This document shows positions 53,184-61,416 of a DNA stretch of 64,000 nucleotides, piece after piece. The position numbers and the translations under genes are program-made. The DNA comes from Streptococcus mitis. GTDB lineage: Bacteria > Bacillota > Bacilli > Lactobacillales > Streptococcaceae. The notes below the pieces were generated by a model. The model saw only the letters and a list, made by a program, of their open reading frames with translations, ran no database searches and had not been told where the DNA came from. The stretch covers positions 1 to 64,000 of the forward strand of contig NZ_SWFJ01000008.1 in assembly GCF_005144795.1 (NCBI RefSeq), in the 5' to 3' direction. The number at the start of each line of letters is the position of its first letter. Position 1 is the first letter of the stretch.

Positions 53184-53879
53184 TTAACTCAATATCAAAC
53201 TGGCTACGATAGGGCTGACAAAGACATAGAGAATACCTGTGACACCGATAGTCAAACCACCCATAGCTCCTGCTACAGAGCCGTATCGAAAGGCTGTGCC
53301 TGTTCCGACTGCATGGCCTGTTCCTCCAAGGGAAAGACCAACAGCTACTGGATCATCAATTTTCAACCACTTCAAAAGGGTTGGGCCGATGACACTGGTT
53401 AAAATCCCAGTTGCGACTACAACGACCAAGGTCACGGTCGTCAGACCTTGCAATTTTTCTGTGATTCCCACTGCCATAGCGGTTGTTACTGACTTAGGAA
53501 AGAGAGAAATGGCTAAGAAAAAGTCCATGCCAAAAATCTTAGCCACAAGGGCTGTGAAAGAGGTATTGACCACTACCGCTAGCAGACTACCAAAGAGAAT
53601 ACTCCGAGCATGGTGCTTCATCAGATGAAAACTCTTATAAAGCGGAATCCCTAGAGCCACGGTTGATGGGACAATCAAATTGTTCAGATAAACCCCACCT
53701 TGGTAGTAATCTTGGTAAGAAATACCCGTCACTTTTAGAAAGATGATAATAAAGATGGCTGACAAAAGCAAGGGCGTTGTCAATGGATGAGGAAACCGTC
53801 TGTAAATCAGCATTCCCACTAGATAAGCTAGGATTGATAGGGCCAGCCCAAATAGGGGATTGGAAACAAATTCACTCAT
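53184..53879 (-). CDS. lrgB: LrgB/CidB-family membrane protein
   Basis: 231-residue polytopic protein with about seven hydrophobic segments. Family markers are FLAISLFPKSVTTAMAVGI and LGGTGHAVGTGTAFRYG. LrgB works with LrgA; in S. mutans and other species the pair has been linked to pyruvate uptake and to control of murein hydrolase activity. It overlaps the lrgA stop by four bases. The specific role here is inferred. Confidence 0.88.
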   Translation of the reverse strand: MSEFVSNPLFGLALSILAYLVGMLIYRRFPHPLTTPLLLSAIFIIIFLKVTGISYQDYYQGGVYLNNLIVPSTVALGIPLYKSFHLMKHHARSILFGSLLAVVVNTSFTALVAKIFGMDFFLAISLFPKSVTTAMAVGITEKLQGLTTVTLVVVVATGILTSVIGPTLLKWLKIDDPVAVGLSLGGTGHAVGTGTAFRYGSVAGAMGGLTIGVTGILYVFVSPIVASLILS

Positions 53880-54250
53880 TTGGCATCTCCTTTCTCATAA
53901 TCTCCCTCAAACCGTCGTTTGATAAACTGAACTACCAAGGCTATGAGGATAATATTGATGACTGCTGCAAAAAAGATAATCAAAACAATGGGCAAAAGAT
54001 AGGGAGCAATCACATCAAACTTCTCCATGATTCCCACTGCTGGCGGCAAAAAGAGAATGGTCATATTGGCCAGCAAGAAATTCCCCACCATGTTGACATG
54101 CCTGGTTCTCAGCCACTTGAATTGTAGGGCTAGAAAAAGAATAATCAAGCCGATAATACTGCCTGGGATGGGCAAATGAAAGAAACTGGAAATCCCCTCT
54201 CCGATTAGAGAAATCACAAAGAGAATCATTAATTGAACATATAATTTCAT
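53876..54250 (-). CDS. lrgA: LrgA/CidA-family holin-like membrane protein
   Basis: 124-residue protein with four hydrophobic segments and the LrgA signature FFHLPIPGSIIGLIILFLAL. I start at MKLYVQLM because TGGAG lies six bases before it; upstream codons are not family-like. It is the first gene of the lrgAB pair and is divergent from the MarR gene 280 bp away, so shared control is possible. Confidence 0.88.
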   Translation of the reverse strand: MKLYVQLMILFVISLIGEGISSFFHLPIPGSIIGLIILFLALQFKWLRTRHVNMVGNFLLANMTILFLPPAVGIMEKFDVIAPYLLPIVLIIFFAAVINIILIALVVQFIKRRFEGDYEKGDAK

Positions 54251-54416
54251 CCTAAACTCCACGAAATAGACTTCTTGCATACCAGTTTACTCTTTTTTCA
54301 GAAAATTTCAAGGAAATACACAAGGGATAATGAAAATTAGAGAGGAAAGGGGATACAGACAATTCTTGACTTGTAAAAACAGGCATGATTTAGGATAAAA
54401 GATGCCTGCGTCCTTA

Positions 54417-54459
54417 TTGCCAGCTTGATTTAAAAGTAGTATAATTATTGCATGCGCAA
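54417..54459 (+). promoter_or_regulatory. Promoter and operator of the MarR gene
   Basis: TTGCCA (54417-54422), a 17-bp spacer and TATAAT (54440-54445) form the promoter. TTGCATGCGCAA (54448-54459) directly follows the -10, where bound protein would block transcription start. Almost the same sequence recurs before the DUF4649 gene. Confidence 0.75.
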
Positions 54460-54532
54460 TCATCTTGTGATATAGAAAGCGTCCGTGAATGGACTTTCTT
54501 CTATTTATGAATCTAAAAAGAAAGGAGATACT

Positions 54533-54913
54533 ATGACCTATTTGGAAAAATGGTTTGACTTCAATCGTCGTCAAAAAGAAATTGAAAGTCTCTTGGAAGA
54601 GACCGTTGCCCAGCAAAGCGAGCAAAGTCTGACCTTGAAAGAGTTCTACCTGCTCTACTATCTGGACTTGGCTCAAGAAAAATCTCTACGCCAGATTGAT
54701 CTGCCAGATAAACTTCACCTGAGTCCGAGCGCTGTTTCTCGGATGGTGGCTCGCTTGGAAGCTAAAAATTGCGGTCTACTTAGTCGCATGTGTTGTGATC
54801 AAGATAGACGCTCTAGCTTTATCTGCCTGACAAGTGATGGGCAAAAAACACTAGCCTCTCTACAGAAGGCTGTCGAAGCAAGCTTGGAAACTGGTTTGGA
54901 TTTCTTGATTTAA
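54533..54913 (+). CDS. MarR-family transcriptional regulator
   Basis: 126-residue winged-helix regulator. The DNA-binding part reads LRQIDLPDKLHLSPSAVSRM (about 54-73), followed by the wing CCDQDRRSSFICLT. I start at MTYLEKWF, which has AGAAAGGAGATACT before it. A Cys-Cys pair near the wing might sense oxidants, which would suit the thioredoxin gene just downstream, but this is inference. Matching palindromes at its own promoter and at the next promoter suggest it controls both. Confidence 0.87.
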   Translation: MTYLEKWFDFNRRQKEIESLLEETVAQQSEQSLTLKEFYLLYYLDLAQEKSLRQIDLPDKLHLSPSAVSRMVARLEAKNCGLLSRMCCDQDRRSSFICLTSDGQKTLASLQKAVEASLETGLDFLI

Positions 54914-54931
54914 GATGATTTTTTAAAAAAG

Positions 54932-54981
54932 TTGCGTGCGCAATCATTTTTCTTGACATTCTCTTTTACAAGGAGTAAAAT
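54932..54981 (+). promoter_or_regulatory. Promoter and upstream operator of the DUF4649-trxA unit
   Basis: TTGACA (54953-54958), a 17-bp spacer and TAAAAT (54976-54981). TTGCGTGCGCAATCAT (54932-54947) lies upstream of the -35 and differs from the copy at the MarR promoter by one base over 16. Confidence 0.75.
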
Positions 54982-55012
54982 AAAGTCATCATTAAACAAA
55001 GGAGTTTTTAAA

Positions 55013-55234
55013 ATGATTGAAATTACCTATCTAGACGCCAGCAAGAACGAAAGAACTGTAACGTTCGAATCTTATGAAGACTTTGATCGTTCACAACAAG
55101 CTTGCCTCATCGGCGTCGCAGACTACTACCCTGTTCAAAAATTGACTTACAACGGTCATGATTTGGACTACCATGGGACTTATGGAGATATCTTCTTCTA
55201 TCTCAAGAAACAAGATTTAAGCCAATATAACTAA
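55013..55234 (+). CDS. DUF4649 family protein
   Basis: 73-residue acidic cytoplasmic protein starting MIEITYLDASKNERTVTF, with AAAGGAG before the ATG. It ends in YHGTYGDIFFYLKKQDLSQY. The family is small, found in streptococci and without known function. It lies 16 bases before trxA and is probably co-transcribed with it. Confidence 0.8.
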   Translation: MIEITYLDASKNERTVTFESYEDFDRSQQACLIGVADYYPVQKLTYNGHDLDYHGTYGDIFFYLKKQDLSQYN

Positions 55235-55250
55235 AAAAAGGAGAAATACA

Positions 55251-55565
55251 ATGGCAAAAGCAATTACAGACGCAACATTCGAACAAGAAACTAAAGACGG
55301 TTTGGTCTTGGTAGACTTTTGGGCAACTTGGTGTGGTCCATGTCGTATGCAAGGTCCAATCTTGGATAAATTATCTGAAGAACTTTCAGAAGATGTCTTG
55401 AAAATCGTTAAAATGGACGTTGATGAAAATCCAAACACTGCTCGTGCTTTTGGAATCATGTCTATCCCAACTCTTCTCTTCAAAAAAGACGGCCAAGTTG
55501 TCAAACAAGTTGCTGGTGTTCACACAGCAGAACAAATCAAGGCCATCGTTGCTGAATTGAGCTAA
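55251..55565 (+). CDS. trxA: Thioredoxin
   Basis: 104-residue thioredoxin with the active site WATWCGPCRM (about 27-36) and the conserved cis-Pro in SIPTLLLF-type context (MSIPTLLFKKDGQ). It reduces protein disulfides in the cytoplasm with thioredoxin reductase, which is not in this window. AAAAAGGAGAAATACA precedes the ATG. Confidence 0.97.
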   Translation: MAKAITDATFEQETKDGLVLVDFWATWCGPCRMQGPILDKLSEELSEDVLKIVKMDVDENPNTARAFGIMSIPTLLFKKDGQVVKQVAGVHTAEQIKAIVAELS

Positions 55566-55572
55566 TCATATT

Positions 55573-55605
55573 AGAGACCAAGTCCTTTCTTTGGTCTCTT
55601 TTTTC
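55573..55605 (+). terminator. Terminator of trxA
   Basis: An 8-bp stem (AGAGACCA / TGGTCTCT) followed by a T-run. It ends the DUF4649-trxA unit eight bases after the stop codon. Confidence 0.88.
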
Positions 55606-55612
55606 TTGCCCT

Positions 55613-55641
55613 TTGCCATTTTTCAAAAAATATGCTAGACT
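55613..55641 (+). promoter_or_regulatory. Promoter of queCDEF
   Basis: TTGCCA (55613-55618), a 17-bp spacer and TAGACT (55636-55641) with an extended TGC just upstream. The predicted start of transcription is a few bases before the riboswitch. Confidence 0.72.
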
Positions 55642-55656
55642 ATAGGTAGAATATTA

Positions 55657-55729
55657 CGATGTTTGGGACATGCCATCGCTAAAAAAAACCTCTACTTGGT
55701 ATTTTTTAGCTCCCTCATGGGAGCTTTTT
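55657..55729 (+). promoter_or_regulatory. Likely preQ1 class I riboswitch with terminator switch
   Basis: Stem P1 CGATG / CATCG (55657-55661, 55674-55678) closes a 12-base loop TTTGGGACATGC. An A-rich tail CTAAAAAAAACC follows, whose CC can pair with loop GG to form the H-type pseudoknot of preQ1-I aptamers. Downstream, GCTAAAAAAAACC (55678-55690) can pair with GGTATTTTTTAGC (55698-55710) as antiterminator, and that 3' arm overlaps the terminator AGCTCCC / GGGAGCT plus T-run (55708-55729). Ligand binding would free the terminator. The position before queC supports the call; binding itself is not shown. Confidence 0.8.
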
Positions 55730-55766
55730 GCGTGCTCTGAACATTTCCCATTTTGGAAGGAGTACT

Positions 55767-56420
55767 ATGAAACGTCAATCAGCCTTGGTCGTCTTTAGTG
55801 GCGGTCAAGATTCCACAACCTGCCTCTTTTGGGCCAAAAAACACTATGAAACAGTCGAAGCTGTCACCTTTGCCTATGGCCAACGCCATCATCTCGAAAT
55901 TCAAGTTGCCCAAGAAATCGCTAAGGAACAAGGCATTCGTCATCACATCTTAGATATGTCTCTGCTGGGGCAAATCACTGAAAATGCCTTGACCTCTGAT
56001 ATGGAGATTGAGCAAAAAGAGGGAGAAATCCCTAACACCTTCGTTGATGGTCGTAACCATCTCTTTCTATCCTTTGCGGCTGTTCTTGCTAAGCAACGTG
56101 GCATTAAAGATATCGTGACAGGTGTCTGCGAGACAGACTTCTCTGGCTACCCTGATTGCCGAGATGTCTTTGTCAAATCCCTTAATGTTACCCTCAACCT
56201 TGCCATGGATTATGACTTTGTTATCCAAACGCCTCTCATGTGGTTAGACAAGGCTGAAACTTGGGAATTAGCCGACCAACTCGGTGCCTTTGACTATGTT
56301 CGTGAAAAGACTTTGACCTGCTACAACGGTATTATTGGAAGTGGCTGTGGAGATTGCCCAGCCTGCCACCTACGTCAACATGGTTTAGATGTTTATCTCT
56401 CACAGAAAGGAGAGGCCTAA
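55767..56420 (+). CDS. queC: 7-cyano-7-deazaguanine synthase QueC
   Basis: 217-residue ATP-dependent enzyme converting 7-carboxy-7-deazaguanine to preQ0 in queuosine synthesis. The PP-loop is [13 protein letters not shown] (about 9-21) and the zinc site [19 protein letters not shown] lies near the end. I start at MKRQSALV, which has GGAAGGAGTACT before it. It is the first gene of queCDEF, and its stop overlaps the queD start by one base. Confidence 0.97.
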   Translation: MKRQSALVVFSGGQDSTTCLFWAKKHYETVEAVTFAYGQRHHLEIQVAQEIAKEQGIRHHILDMSLLGQITENALTSDMEIEQKEGEIPNTFVDGRNHLFLSFAAVLAKQRGIKDIVTGVCETDFSGYPDCRDVFVKSLNVTLNLAMDYDFVIQTPLMWLDKAETWELADQLGAFDYVREKTLTCYNGIIGSGCGDCPACHLRQHGLDVYLSQKGEA

Positions 56421-56863
56421 TGTTTTTTGCACCCAAAGAAATCAAACAGGAAACTGGAGAGTCTCTGGTCTACAATCCTCACAGAACCTTGGTATCAAAA
56501 GAATTTACCTTTGATGCTGCCCACCACCTCTTTCACTATGAGGGGAAATGCAAATCCCTTCATGGCCACACCTATCATCTGCAGATTGCTGTTAGTGGAT
56601 TTTTAGATGAGCGTGGCATGACCTACGATTTCGGAGACATCAAAGCTATCTATAAGAACTACTTAGAGCCCCACTTGGATCATCGCTATCTCAATGAAAC
56701 TCTGCCTTATATGAACACGACTGCCGAAAATATGGTTTACTGGATTTTCCAAACCATGAGTCAAGAGTTACCTGATGAGCGTGGTCTTCGTTTGGAATAC
56801 GTTCGCCTCTATGAGACTCCGACTGCCTTTGCGGAGTTTAGACGGGAGTGGTTAGATGACTAG
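56420..56863 (+). CDS. queD: 6-carboxytetrahydropterin synthase QueD
   Basis: 147-residue enzyme acting on dihydroneopterin triphosphate, the first pathway-specific step after GTP cyclohydrolase. Zinc and catalytic residues are in FDAAHHLFHYEGKCKSLHGH (about 33-52) and HLDHRYLNE. The start is set by the one-base overlap TAATG with queC. GTP cyclohydrolase I is not in this window. Confidence 0.96.
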   Translation: MFFAPKEIKQETGESLVYNPHRTLVSKEFTFDAAHHLFHYEGKCKSLHGHTYHLQIAVSGFLDERGMTYDFGDIKAIYKNYLEPHLDHRYLNETLPYMNTTAENMVYWIFQTMSQELPDERGLRLEYVRLYETPTAFAEFRREWLDD

Positions 56864-57572
56864 GGAACGTGTCCTCAAACTACCAGTTCTAGAAATTTTT
56901 GGGCCAACCTTTCAAGGCGAAGGCCGTGCAATCGGGCAGAAAACCATGTTTGTCCGCACTGCTGGTTGCGACTACCACTGCGACTGGTGCGATTCTGCCT
57001 TTACTTGGGACGGCTCTGAAAAACCAACTCGCATGACAGCTGACGAGGTCATTGCTGCCTTGGATAAATTGGGGAGCTACGACTATGTCACCCTATCTGG
57101 GGGAAATCCTGCTATCCTAGCAGCCAACATGGCCGAATTGGTCACTAAACTCAAGGAACGTGGTGTCACTCTTGCTGTTGAGACCCAAGGCTCCCGCTGG
57201 CAAAATTGGTTAAAAGACATCGACCAGGTCACTCTGAGTCCCAAACCTCCTTCATCCAAGATGGAAGTCAACTTTGAGACCTTGGACTTTATCGTTTCCC
57301 AACTTGATCCAGACAAGCTCACCTTTAAAATTCCTGTCTTTGACGATGCCGATTTGGCCTTTGCCAGAGGCATACAAGAGCGCTATAAACCAGATGTCCT
57401 CTTCTTATCGGCTGGAAATCCTGAGCCCAAGGCCACAGGCAATATTGTCCAAGACCAACTGGACCGCCTCAAAGAACTCTGGGAACGTGTCGCTGCCGAC
57501 GATAGCTGGGGCAATGTCCGCGTCCTTCCTCAACTGCATACCCTCCTCTACGATAATCAACGTGGTGTTTAA
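56856..57572 (+). CDS. queE: 7-carboxy-7-deazaguanine synthase QueE
   Basis: 238-residue radical SAM enzyme that contracts the pterin ring to 7-carboxy-7-deazaguanine. The cluster-binding motif GCDYHCDWCDSAFTW (about 33-47) has CX3CX2C spacing, and FGPTFQGEG near the N-terminus is typical of the family. It overlaps queD by eight bases. Confidence 0.96.
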   Translation: MTRERVLKLPVLEIFGPTFQGEGRAIGQKTMFVRTAGCDYHCDWCDSAFTWDGSEKPTRMTADEVIAALDKLGSYDYVTLSGGNPAILAANMAELVTKLKERGVTLAVETQGSRWQNWLKDIDQVTLSPKPPSSKMEVNFETLDFIVSQLDPDKLTFKIPVFDDADLAFARGIQERYKPDVLFLSAGNPEPKATGNIVQDQLDRLKELWERVAADDSWGNVRVLPQLHTLLYDNQRGV

Positions 57573-57590
57573 GATTAGAAAGAAAAAATC

Positions 57591-58082
57591 ATGTCACAAC
57601 AAGAAGAAATGAAAAACCTCAGCCTACTAGGCAACAAAGAAACCAACTACATTTTCGAATATCAACCAGAAGTCCTGGAATCCTTTGACAATCGTCATGT
57701 TGAAAATGACTATTTCATCAAATTTAACTGTCCTGAATTTACCTCACTTTGCCCAATCACTGCTCAGCCAGACTTTGCGACGATTTATATTTCCTACATC
57801 CCTGACAAGCTCTGTGTTGAGTCAAAATCCCTCAAACTCTACCTCTTTAGCTACCGAAATCACGGAGATTTCCACGAAAACTGTATCAACACCATCGGGA
57901 AAGACTTGGTCAACTTGCTAGACCCTCGTTATTTAGAAGTTTGGGGAAAATTCACTCCGCGCGGTGGTATCTCAATTGACCCCTACTACAACTACGGTAA
58001 GCCAGGAACCAAGTATGAAGGTCTGGCAGAACAACGCCTCTTCCAACACGACCTCTATCCAGAGAAAATTGACAACCGTTAA
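57591..58082 (+). CDS. queF: NADPH-dependent 7-cyano-7-deazaguanine reductase QueF
   Basis: 163-residue enzyme reducing preQ0 to preQ1. The catalytic Cys is in [14 protein letters not shown] (about 48-61), with the NADPH/substrate region [20 protein letters not shown] (about 77-97). It closes the operon, so the pathway product preQ1 is the ligand of the leader riboswitch. A BOX element follows directly. Confidence 0.96.
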   Translation: MSQQEEMKNLSLLGNKETNYIFEYQPEVLESFDNRHVENDYFIKFNCPEFTSLCPITAQPDFATIYISYIPDKLCVESKSLKLYLFSYRNHGDFHENCINTIGKDLVNLLDPRYLEVWGKFTPRGGISIDPYYNYGKPGTKYEGLAEQRLFQHDLYPEKIDNR

Positions 58083-58086
58083 ACTC

Positions 58087-58288
58087 AAACTCAATGAAAA
58101 TCAAAGAGCAAACTAGGAAGCTAGCCGCAGGCTGCTCAAAGCACTGCTTTGAAGTTGTAAATAAGACTGACGAAGTCCGCTCAAAACATGGTTTTGAGGT
58201 GTAGATGAAACTGACGAAGTCAGCTCAAAGCACTGCTTTGAGGTTGTAAATGAAGTTGACGTGGTCTGAAGAGATTTTCAAAGAGTAT
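58087..58288 (+). repeat. BOX element with three boxB-like modules
   Basis: 202-bp BOX: boxA (58087-58133, with ACTCAATGAAAATCAAAGAG), three GCTCAAA-starting modules of about 44-45 bp at 58134, 58179 and 58223, and a boxC end TGAAGAGATTTTCAAAGAGT. The modules are close copies of one another. It lies just after the queF stop codon. Confidence 0.88.
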
Positions 58289-58292
58289 CATA

Positions 58293-58334
58293 CGAAAAGC
58301 CCTGTTCCTCAAGCTGAGGAGCAAGGCTTTTTGA
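58293..58334 (-). terminator. Bidirectional terminator of the aquaporin gene
   Basis: A long stem (AAAAGCC..TCCTCA / TGAGGA..GGCTTTTT) of about 17 pairs with two mismatches and a three-base loop, with T-runs on both strands. It separates the convergent que and aquaporin genes. Confidence 0.85.
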
Positions 58335-58341
58335 GTTTCAA

Positions 58342-59010
58342 TTATTCTTCTGTTCCAAGGAAGTTTTTCGCAACAAGGGCTGCAAGAACTCCACCAGCGA
58401 TTGGTGCAAGGATGAAAATCCATACTTGTTGAAGGGCTGCGCCACCTACCAAGACAGCTGGTGCCAAACTACGAGCTGGGTTTACTGAAAGCCCAGTAAT
58501 GTTCAATCCCACAAGAATCATAGCCATCAAGGACAAACCGATTACCAAACCAGCAATCGCACCATTACCCTTGCTTTCTGAAGTCACGGTCATAATAACC
58601 AAGACAAACAAGAAGGTTGCGATAACTTCAAACAAGAAACCGCCAAAGACAGTGACACCGTTTGCCAAGGCATTTTCACCAAGACTAGCAGTTGGCATGC
58701 CTGAGTTAGACAAGAGGAAGAATACTGCAACTGACGCAAGGAAAGCTCCAACTACTTGTCCAAGGATGTAGTTTACAAGCTCTGAAGATGACAAACGTTT
58801 GTTTACAAACATAGCGATCGAAACAGCTGGGTTCAAATGAGCACCTGAAACAGTTCCGATTGAGTAGGCTGCAACCACGATGGCTAAACCAAAGGCAAAG
58901 GCGATTCCAAGGTGACCAAGGCCATCAAGACCATTTCCAAAAACAACAGCTCCTGTTCCGATGAACACAAGCATGAACGTACCGATTAACTCAGCGACAA
59001 ATTTTTTCAT
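58342..59010 (-). CDS. Aquaporin / MIP-family channel
   Basis: 222-residue channel with six membrane segments and two half-helices with NPA boxes (HLNPAVSIAMF near residue 62 and VNPARSLAPA near 180). The short loops and lengths suggest a water channel more than a glycerol facilitator, though the selectivity cannot be settled by eye. In pneumococcus a similar aquaporin at this site has been tied to hydrogen peroxide and water movement. AAAGGAGAAAGAAA precedes the ATG. Confidence 0.88.
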   Translation of the reverse strand: MKKFVAELIGTFMLVFIGTGAVVFGNGLDGLGHLGIAFAFGLAIVVAAYSIGTVSGAHLNPAVSIAMFVNKRLSSSELVNYILGQVVGAFLASVAVFFLLSNSGMPTASLGENALANGVTVFGGFLFEVIATFLFVLVIMTVTSESKGNGAIAGLVIGLSLMAMILVGLNITGLSVNPARSLAPAVLVGGAALQQVWIFILAPIAGGVLAALVAKNFLGTEE

Positions 59011-59162
59011 TTTCTTTCTCCTTTTTTCAAAAACTAGATACTAGTCTATCAAAAGAAGGAAAGGGTTTCAAGAAAATTGATTGAAAATTTTCAGGATAAA
59101 ATCCTATAAAAACGGTAGTGTTTATTTGAAACATTTTTTCTAAAGGTATATACTATTAACAT

Positions 59163-59197
59163 AGTTCAAATAGGTTATTTAATCCCTCATTTGAACT
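59163..59197. repeat. Inverted repeat between aquaporin and SDR genes
   Basis: Perfect 9-bp arms AGTTCAAAT (59163-59171) and ATTTGAACT (59189-59197) with a 17-bp gap, about 70 bp before the SDR start. There is no T-run, so it fits an operator or leader hairpin. Its regulator is unknown. Confidence 0.55.
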
Positions 59198-59264
59198 AAT
59201 TTTACAACTTTGCTGTTCTTTTATGAACGTTTGAATGGTATCGTGGATACCAAGGAGGAATCAT

Positions 59265-60029
59265 ATGTCTAAAGTTGCTATTGTCACAGGTGCAGGTCAA
59301 GGAATCGGTTTTGCAATCGCAAAACGATTGGTTCAAGATGGCTTTAAGGTAGGAGTCTTAGACTACAATCCCGAAACAGCTGAAAAAGCTGTTGCTGAAT
59401 TATCAGCTGAAAATGCCCTTGCTGTCGTGGCCGATGTTTCGAAACAGGCCGAAGTTGCACAAGCATTTCAAAAAGTTGTTGACCATTTTGGTGATTTGAA
59501 TGTTGTCGTAAATAACGCTGGTGTTGCTCCAACTACTCCTCTTGATACAATTACTGAGGAACAATTTACACGCACTTTCGGTATCAACGTTGGTGGTGTC
59601 ATTTGGGGTTCACAAGCTGCACAAGCACAATTTAAAGCACTTGGCCACGGAGGTAAAATTATCAACGCAACCTCTCAAGCTGGTGTAGTCGGTAACCCAA
59701 ATCTAACTGTTTACGGTGGAACCAAATTTGCTGTTCGCGGAATCACGCAAACATTAGCACGTGATTTAGCAGACTCAGGCATCACCGTTAACGCCTACGC
59801 ACCAGGTATTGTGAAAACACCAATGATGTACGATATCGCTCATGAAGTTGGTAAAAATGCAGGAAAAGATGACGAATGGGGTATGCAGACATTTGCAAAA
59901 GATATTACTCTAAAACGTCTATCTGAACCAGAAGATGTGGCTGCAGCCGTCAGCTTCCTTGCAGGACCAGATTCAAACTACATTACAGGACAAACCATTA
60001 TCGTTGATGGTGGTATGCAATTCCATTAA
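59265..60029 (+). CDS. budC: SDR-family diacetyl reductase / butanediol dehydrogenase
   Basis: 254-residue short-chain dehydrogenase. NAD(H) binding [12 protein letters not shown] (about 8-19), NNAG (about 87-90) and catalytic Tyr/Lys in VYGGTKFAV (about 153-161) are present. The length and order match (S)-acetoin-forming diacetyl reductases of lactic acid bacteria, which balance redox from pyruvate overflow. Symbol is tentative. I start at MSKVAIVTG, with CCAAGGAGGAATCAT just before. Confidence 0.85.
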   Translation: MSKVAIVTGAGQGIGFAIAKRLVQDGFKVGVLDYNPETAEKAVAELSAENALAVVADVSKQAEVAQAFQKVVDHFGDLNVVVNNAGVAPTTPLDTITEEQFTRTFGINVGGVIWGSQAAQAQFKALGHGGKIINATSQAGVVGNPNLTVYGGTKFAVRGITQTLARDLADSGITVNAYAPGIVKTPMMYDIAHEVGKNAGKDDEWGMQTFAKDITLKRLSEPEDVAAAVSFLAGPDSNYITGQTIIVDGGMQFH

Positions 60030-60035
60030 GATACA

Positions 60036-60071
60036 CAAAAAGAGGTTGGAAAATGATTCAACCTCTTTTAT
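60036..60071 (+). terminator. Terminator of the SDR gene
   Basis: A stem of about 11 pairs (AAAAGAGGTTG / CAACCTCTTTT) followed by TATTAG. It begins a few bases after the stop codon and has A-runs on the other side, so it may serve both strands. Confidence 0.8.
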
Positions 60072-60131
60072 TAGTTTTCATTATAGGAGGATACAATAGA
60101 AACTCTTTCAATAAGTAATATTAGCTAATCT

Positions 60132-60922
60132 CTAATATTGAAAAGACTGGATAGCTTCTTTCAAGTCATCTTGTAAACTATTTCTCTGGTCGAGTTGTAC
60201 ATAGACTTCTAAGAGACAGGATCTGAAATTGGAAAATTTATAAAAATCTTCCGTCTCTTCTATCGGGAAATCAGTGACTTTATCCAAGAGGCTAGTGTCG
60301 CTTGCTCCACCTTGCCTTGCAAAATAGGTTCGTAAAGCACTCTGGCTAAGCGCCATTCCTCATCATCTATAAATCGAATCGAAATTCTTTTAAACAGTTG
60401 ACCAAGGATCTCAAACACCTCATAAATTCGACTTGCAGAAAAGTCTGGATGACAAACGACTTCAGTCAAGAGATCCGCTCCATGCGCAAAAGCATGTACC
60501 CAACCATACTGGCTTGAAAAACCAGTCGTATCCTCTTCTTTTTCAAGGTAGTGCAAACCTTGATCGAGCATCGTATTTCTGATATCAGTTTTAAGCACTT
60601 GATAATAAATAGAGTGTTGGTTGCCATCGGCAGATAAGAGATTGGCATAAATAAGTGCCCTAAAAGAACGTTCAAGGGTTGACAGGCCTACCTTATCAAT
60701 CTCTTTATCTAGTCCACCATCAGAAACAATCATAGCAGATATAAATTGAAATTCCTCCTTTGTAAATAACTCTTCCTGAATCCCTCTAGCAAAGCTTGTA
60801 AAAACAAGGTCATCGCGAATTTCTGGAGAAGGATCTCCCAAATGATCAAGCAACCACTGGATTTCCTCCTGATGATAACTTGGTTTTTCTTCTGCTATTT
60901 TTCTAAGTAACTCTTGATACAT
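60132..60922 (-). pseudogene. DUF2785-like gene with a single-base frameshift
   Basis: From the ATG at 60922 (AAAGG nine bases upstream) an ORF of 221 codons runs to a stop at 60260. It is rich in charged helices, with HPDFSASRIYEVFEILGQLF near its end. A second frame, open from 60356, continues with DKVTDFPIEETEDFYKFSNF and ends at 60132. The 791-bp span is one base short of a single frame; a one-base restoration within about 60260-60300 would give a 263-residue protein, close to what I expect for DUF2785 proteins. The family has no known function. It lies right after the HxlR gene on the same strand. Confidence 0.6.
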
Positions 60923-60933
60923 GGTCAATACCT

Positions 60934-61266
60934 TTACATTTCTAGCAACTTGATATAATCCAGACCCCATTTCTCGACAGCATCTAAAACAACTCTGAAT
61001 TCCTGCCCCATTTCGGTTAAGCTGTACTCAACTCGTGGTGGAACTTCGGCATAGACCTTTCGTTGAACAATCTTATCCTTTTCTAATTGACGGAGATGAC
61101 GGGTCAAAATAGTTTGAGTAATCCCAGGCAATAATCTCTGCAATTCTTTAAATCGTTTGGTACCCGTACTCAACTGATAAATGATTACCAGTGCCCATTT
61201 CCCCGTTAAAACCCTCTGCGTTGTCGCAAATGGACAAATACCATACTCACTCACTTTATTTGTCAT
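60934..61266 (-). CDS. HxlR-family transcriptional regulator
   Basis: 110-residue winged-helix regulator with the family pattern: CPFATTQRVLTGKWALVIIY (about 11-30), then RFKELQRLLPGITQTILTRH and a wing ending PPRVEYSLTEMG. Cys11 is in the position where some HxlR proteins sense oxidants or electrophiles. It is divergent from the NTF2-like gene, with an inverted repeat between them as likely operator. Confidence 0.9.
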   Translation of the reverse strand: MTNKVSEYGICPFATTQRVLTGKWALVIIYQLSTGTKRFKELQRLLPGITQTILTRHLRQLEKDKIVQRKVYAEVPPRVEYSLTEMGQEFRVVLDAVEKWGLDYIKLLEM

Positions 61267-61306
61267 AAAATATCTTCTTTCTATTTTTTAAAAAAAATTT
61301 ATCTTT

Positions 61307-61338
61307 TAGTATCAATAATAGTACCACTTTTGATACTA
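61307..61338. promoter_or_regulatory. Candidate HxlR operator
   Basis: Perfect 8-bp inverted repeat TAGTATCA / TGATACTA (61307-61314 and 61331-61338) with a 16-bp gap containing GTAC, between the divergent HxlR and NTF2-like genes. Confidence 0.6.
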
Positions 61339-61416
61339 GCTATCGAAAAAGTGTCTACTTGTTTTTTTGTTTGTAACTGTTACAATTATATCATAAAAAA
61401 GAAATGGAGAATATAT

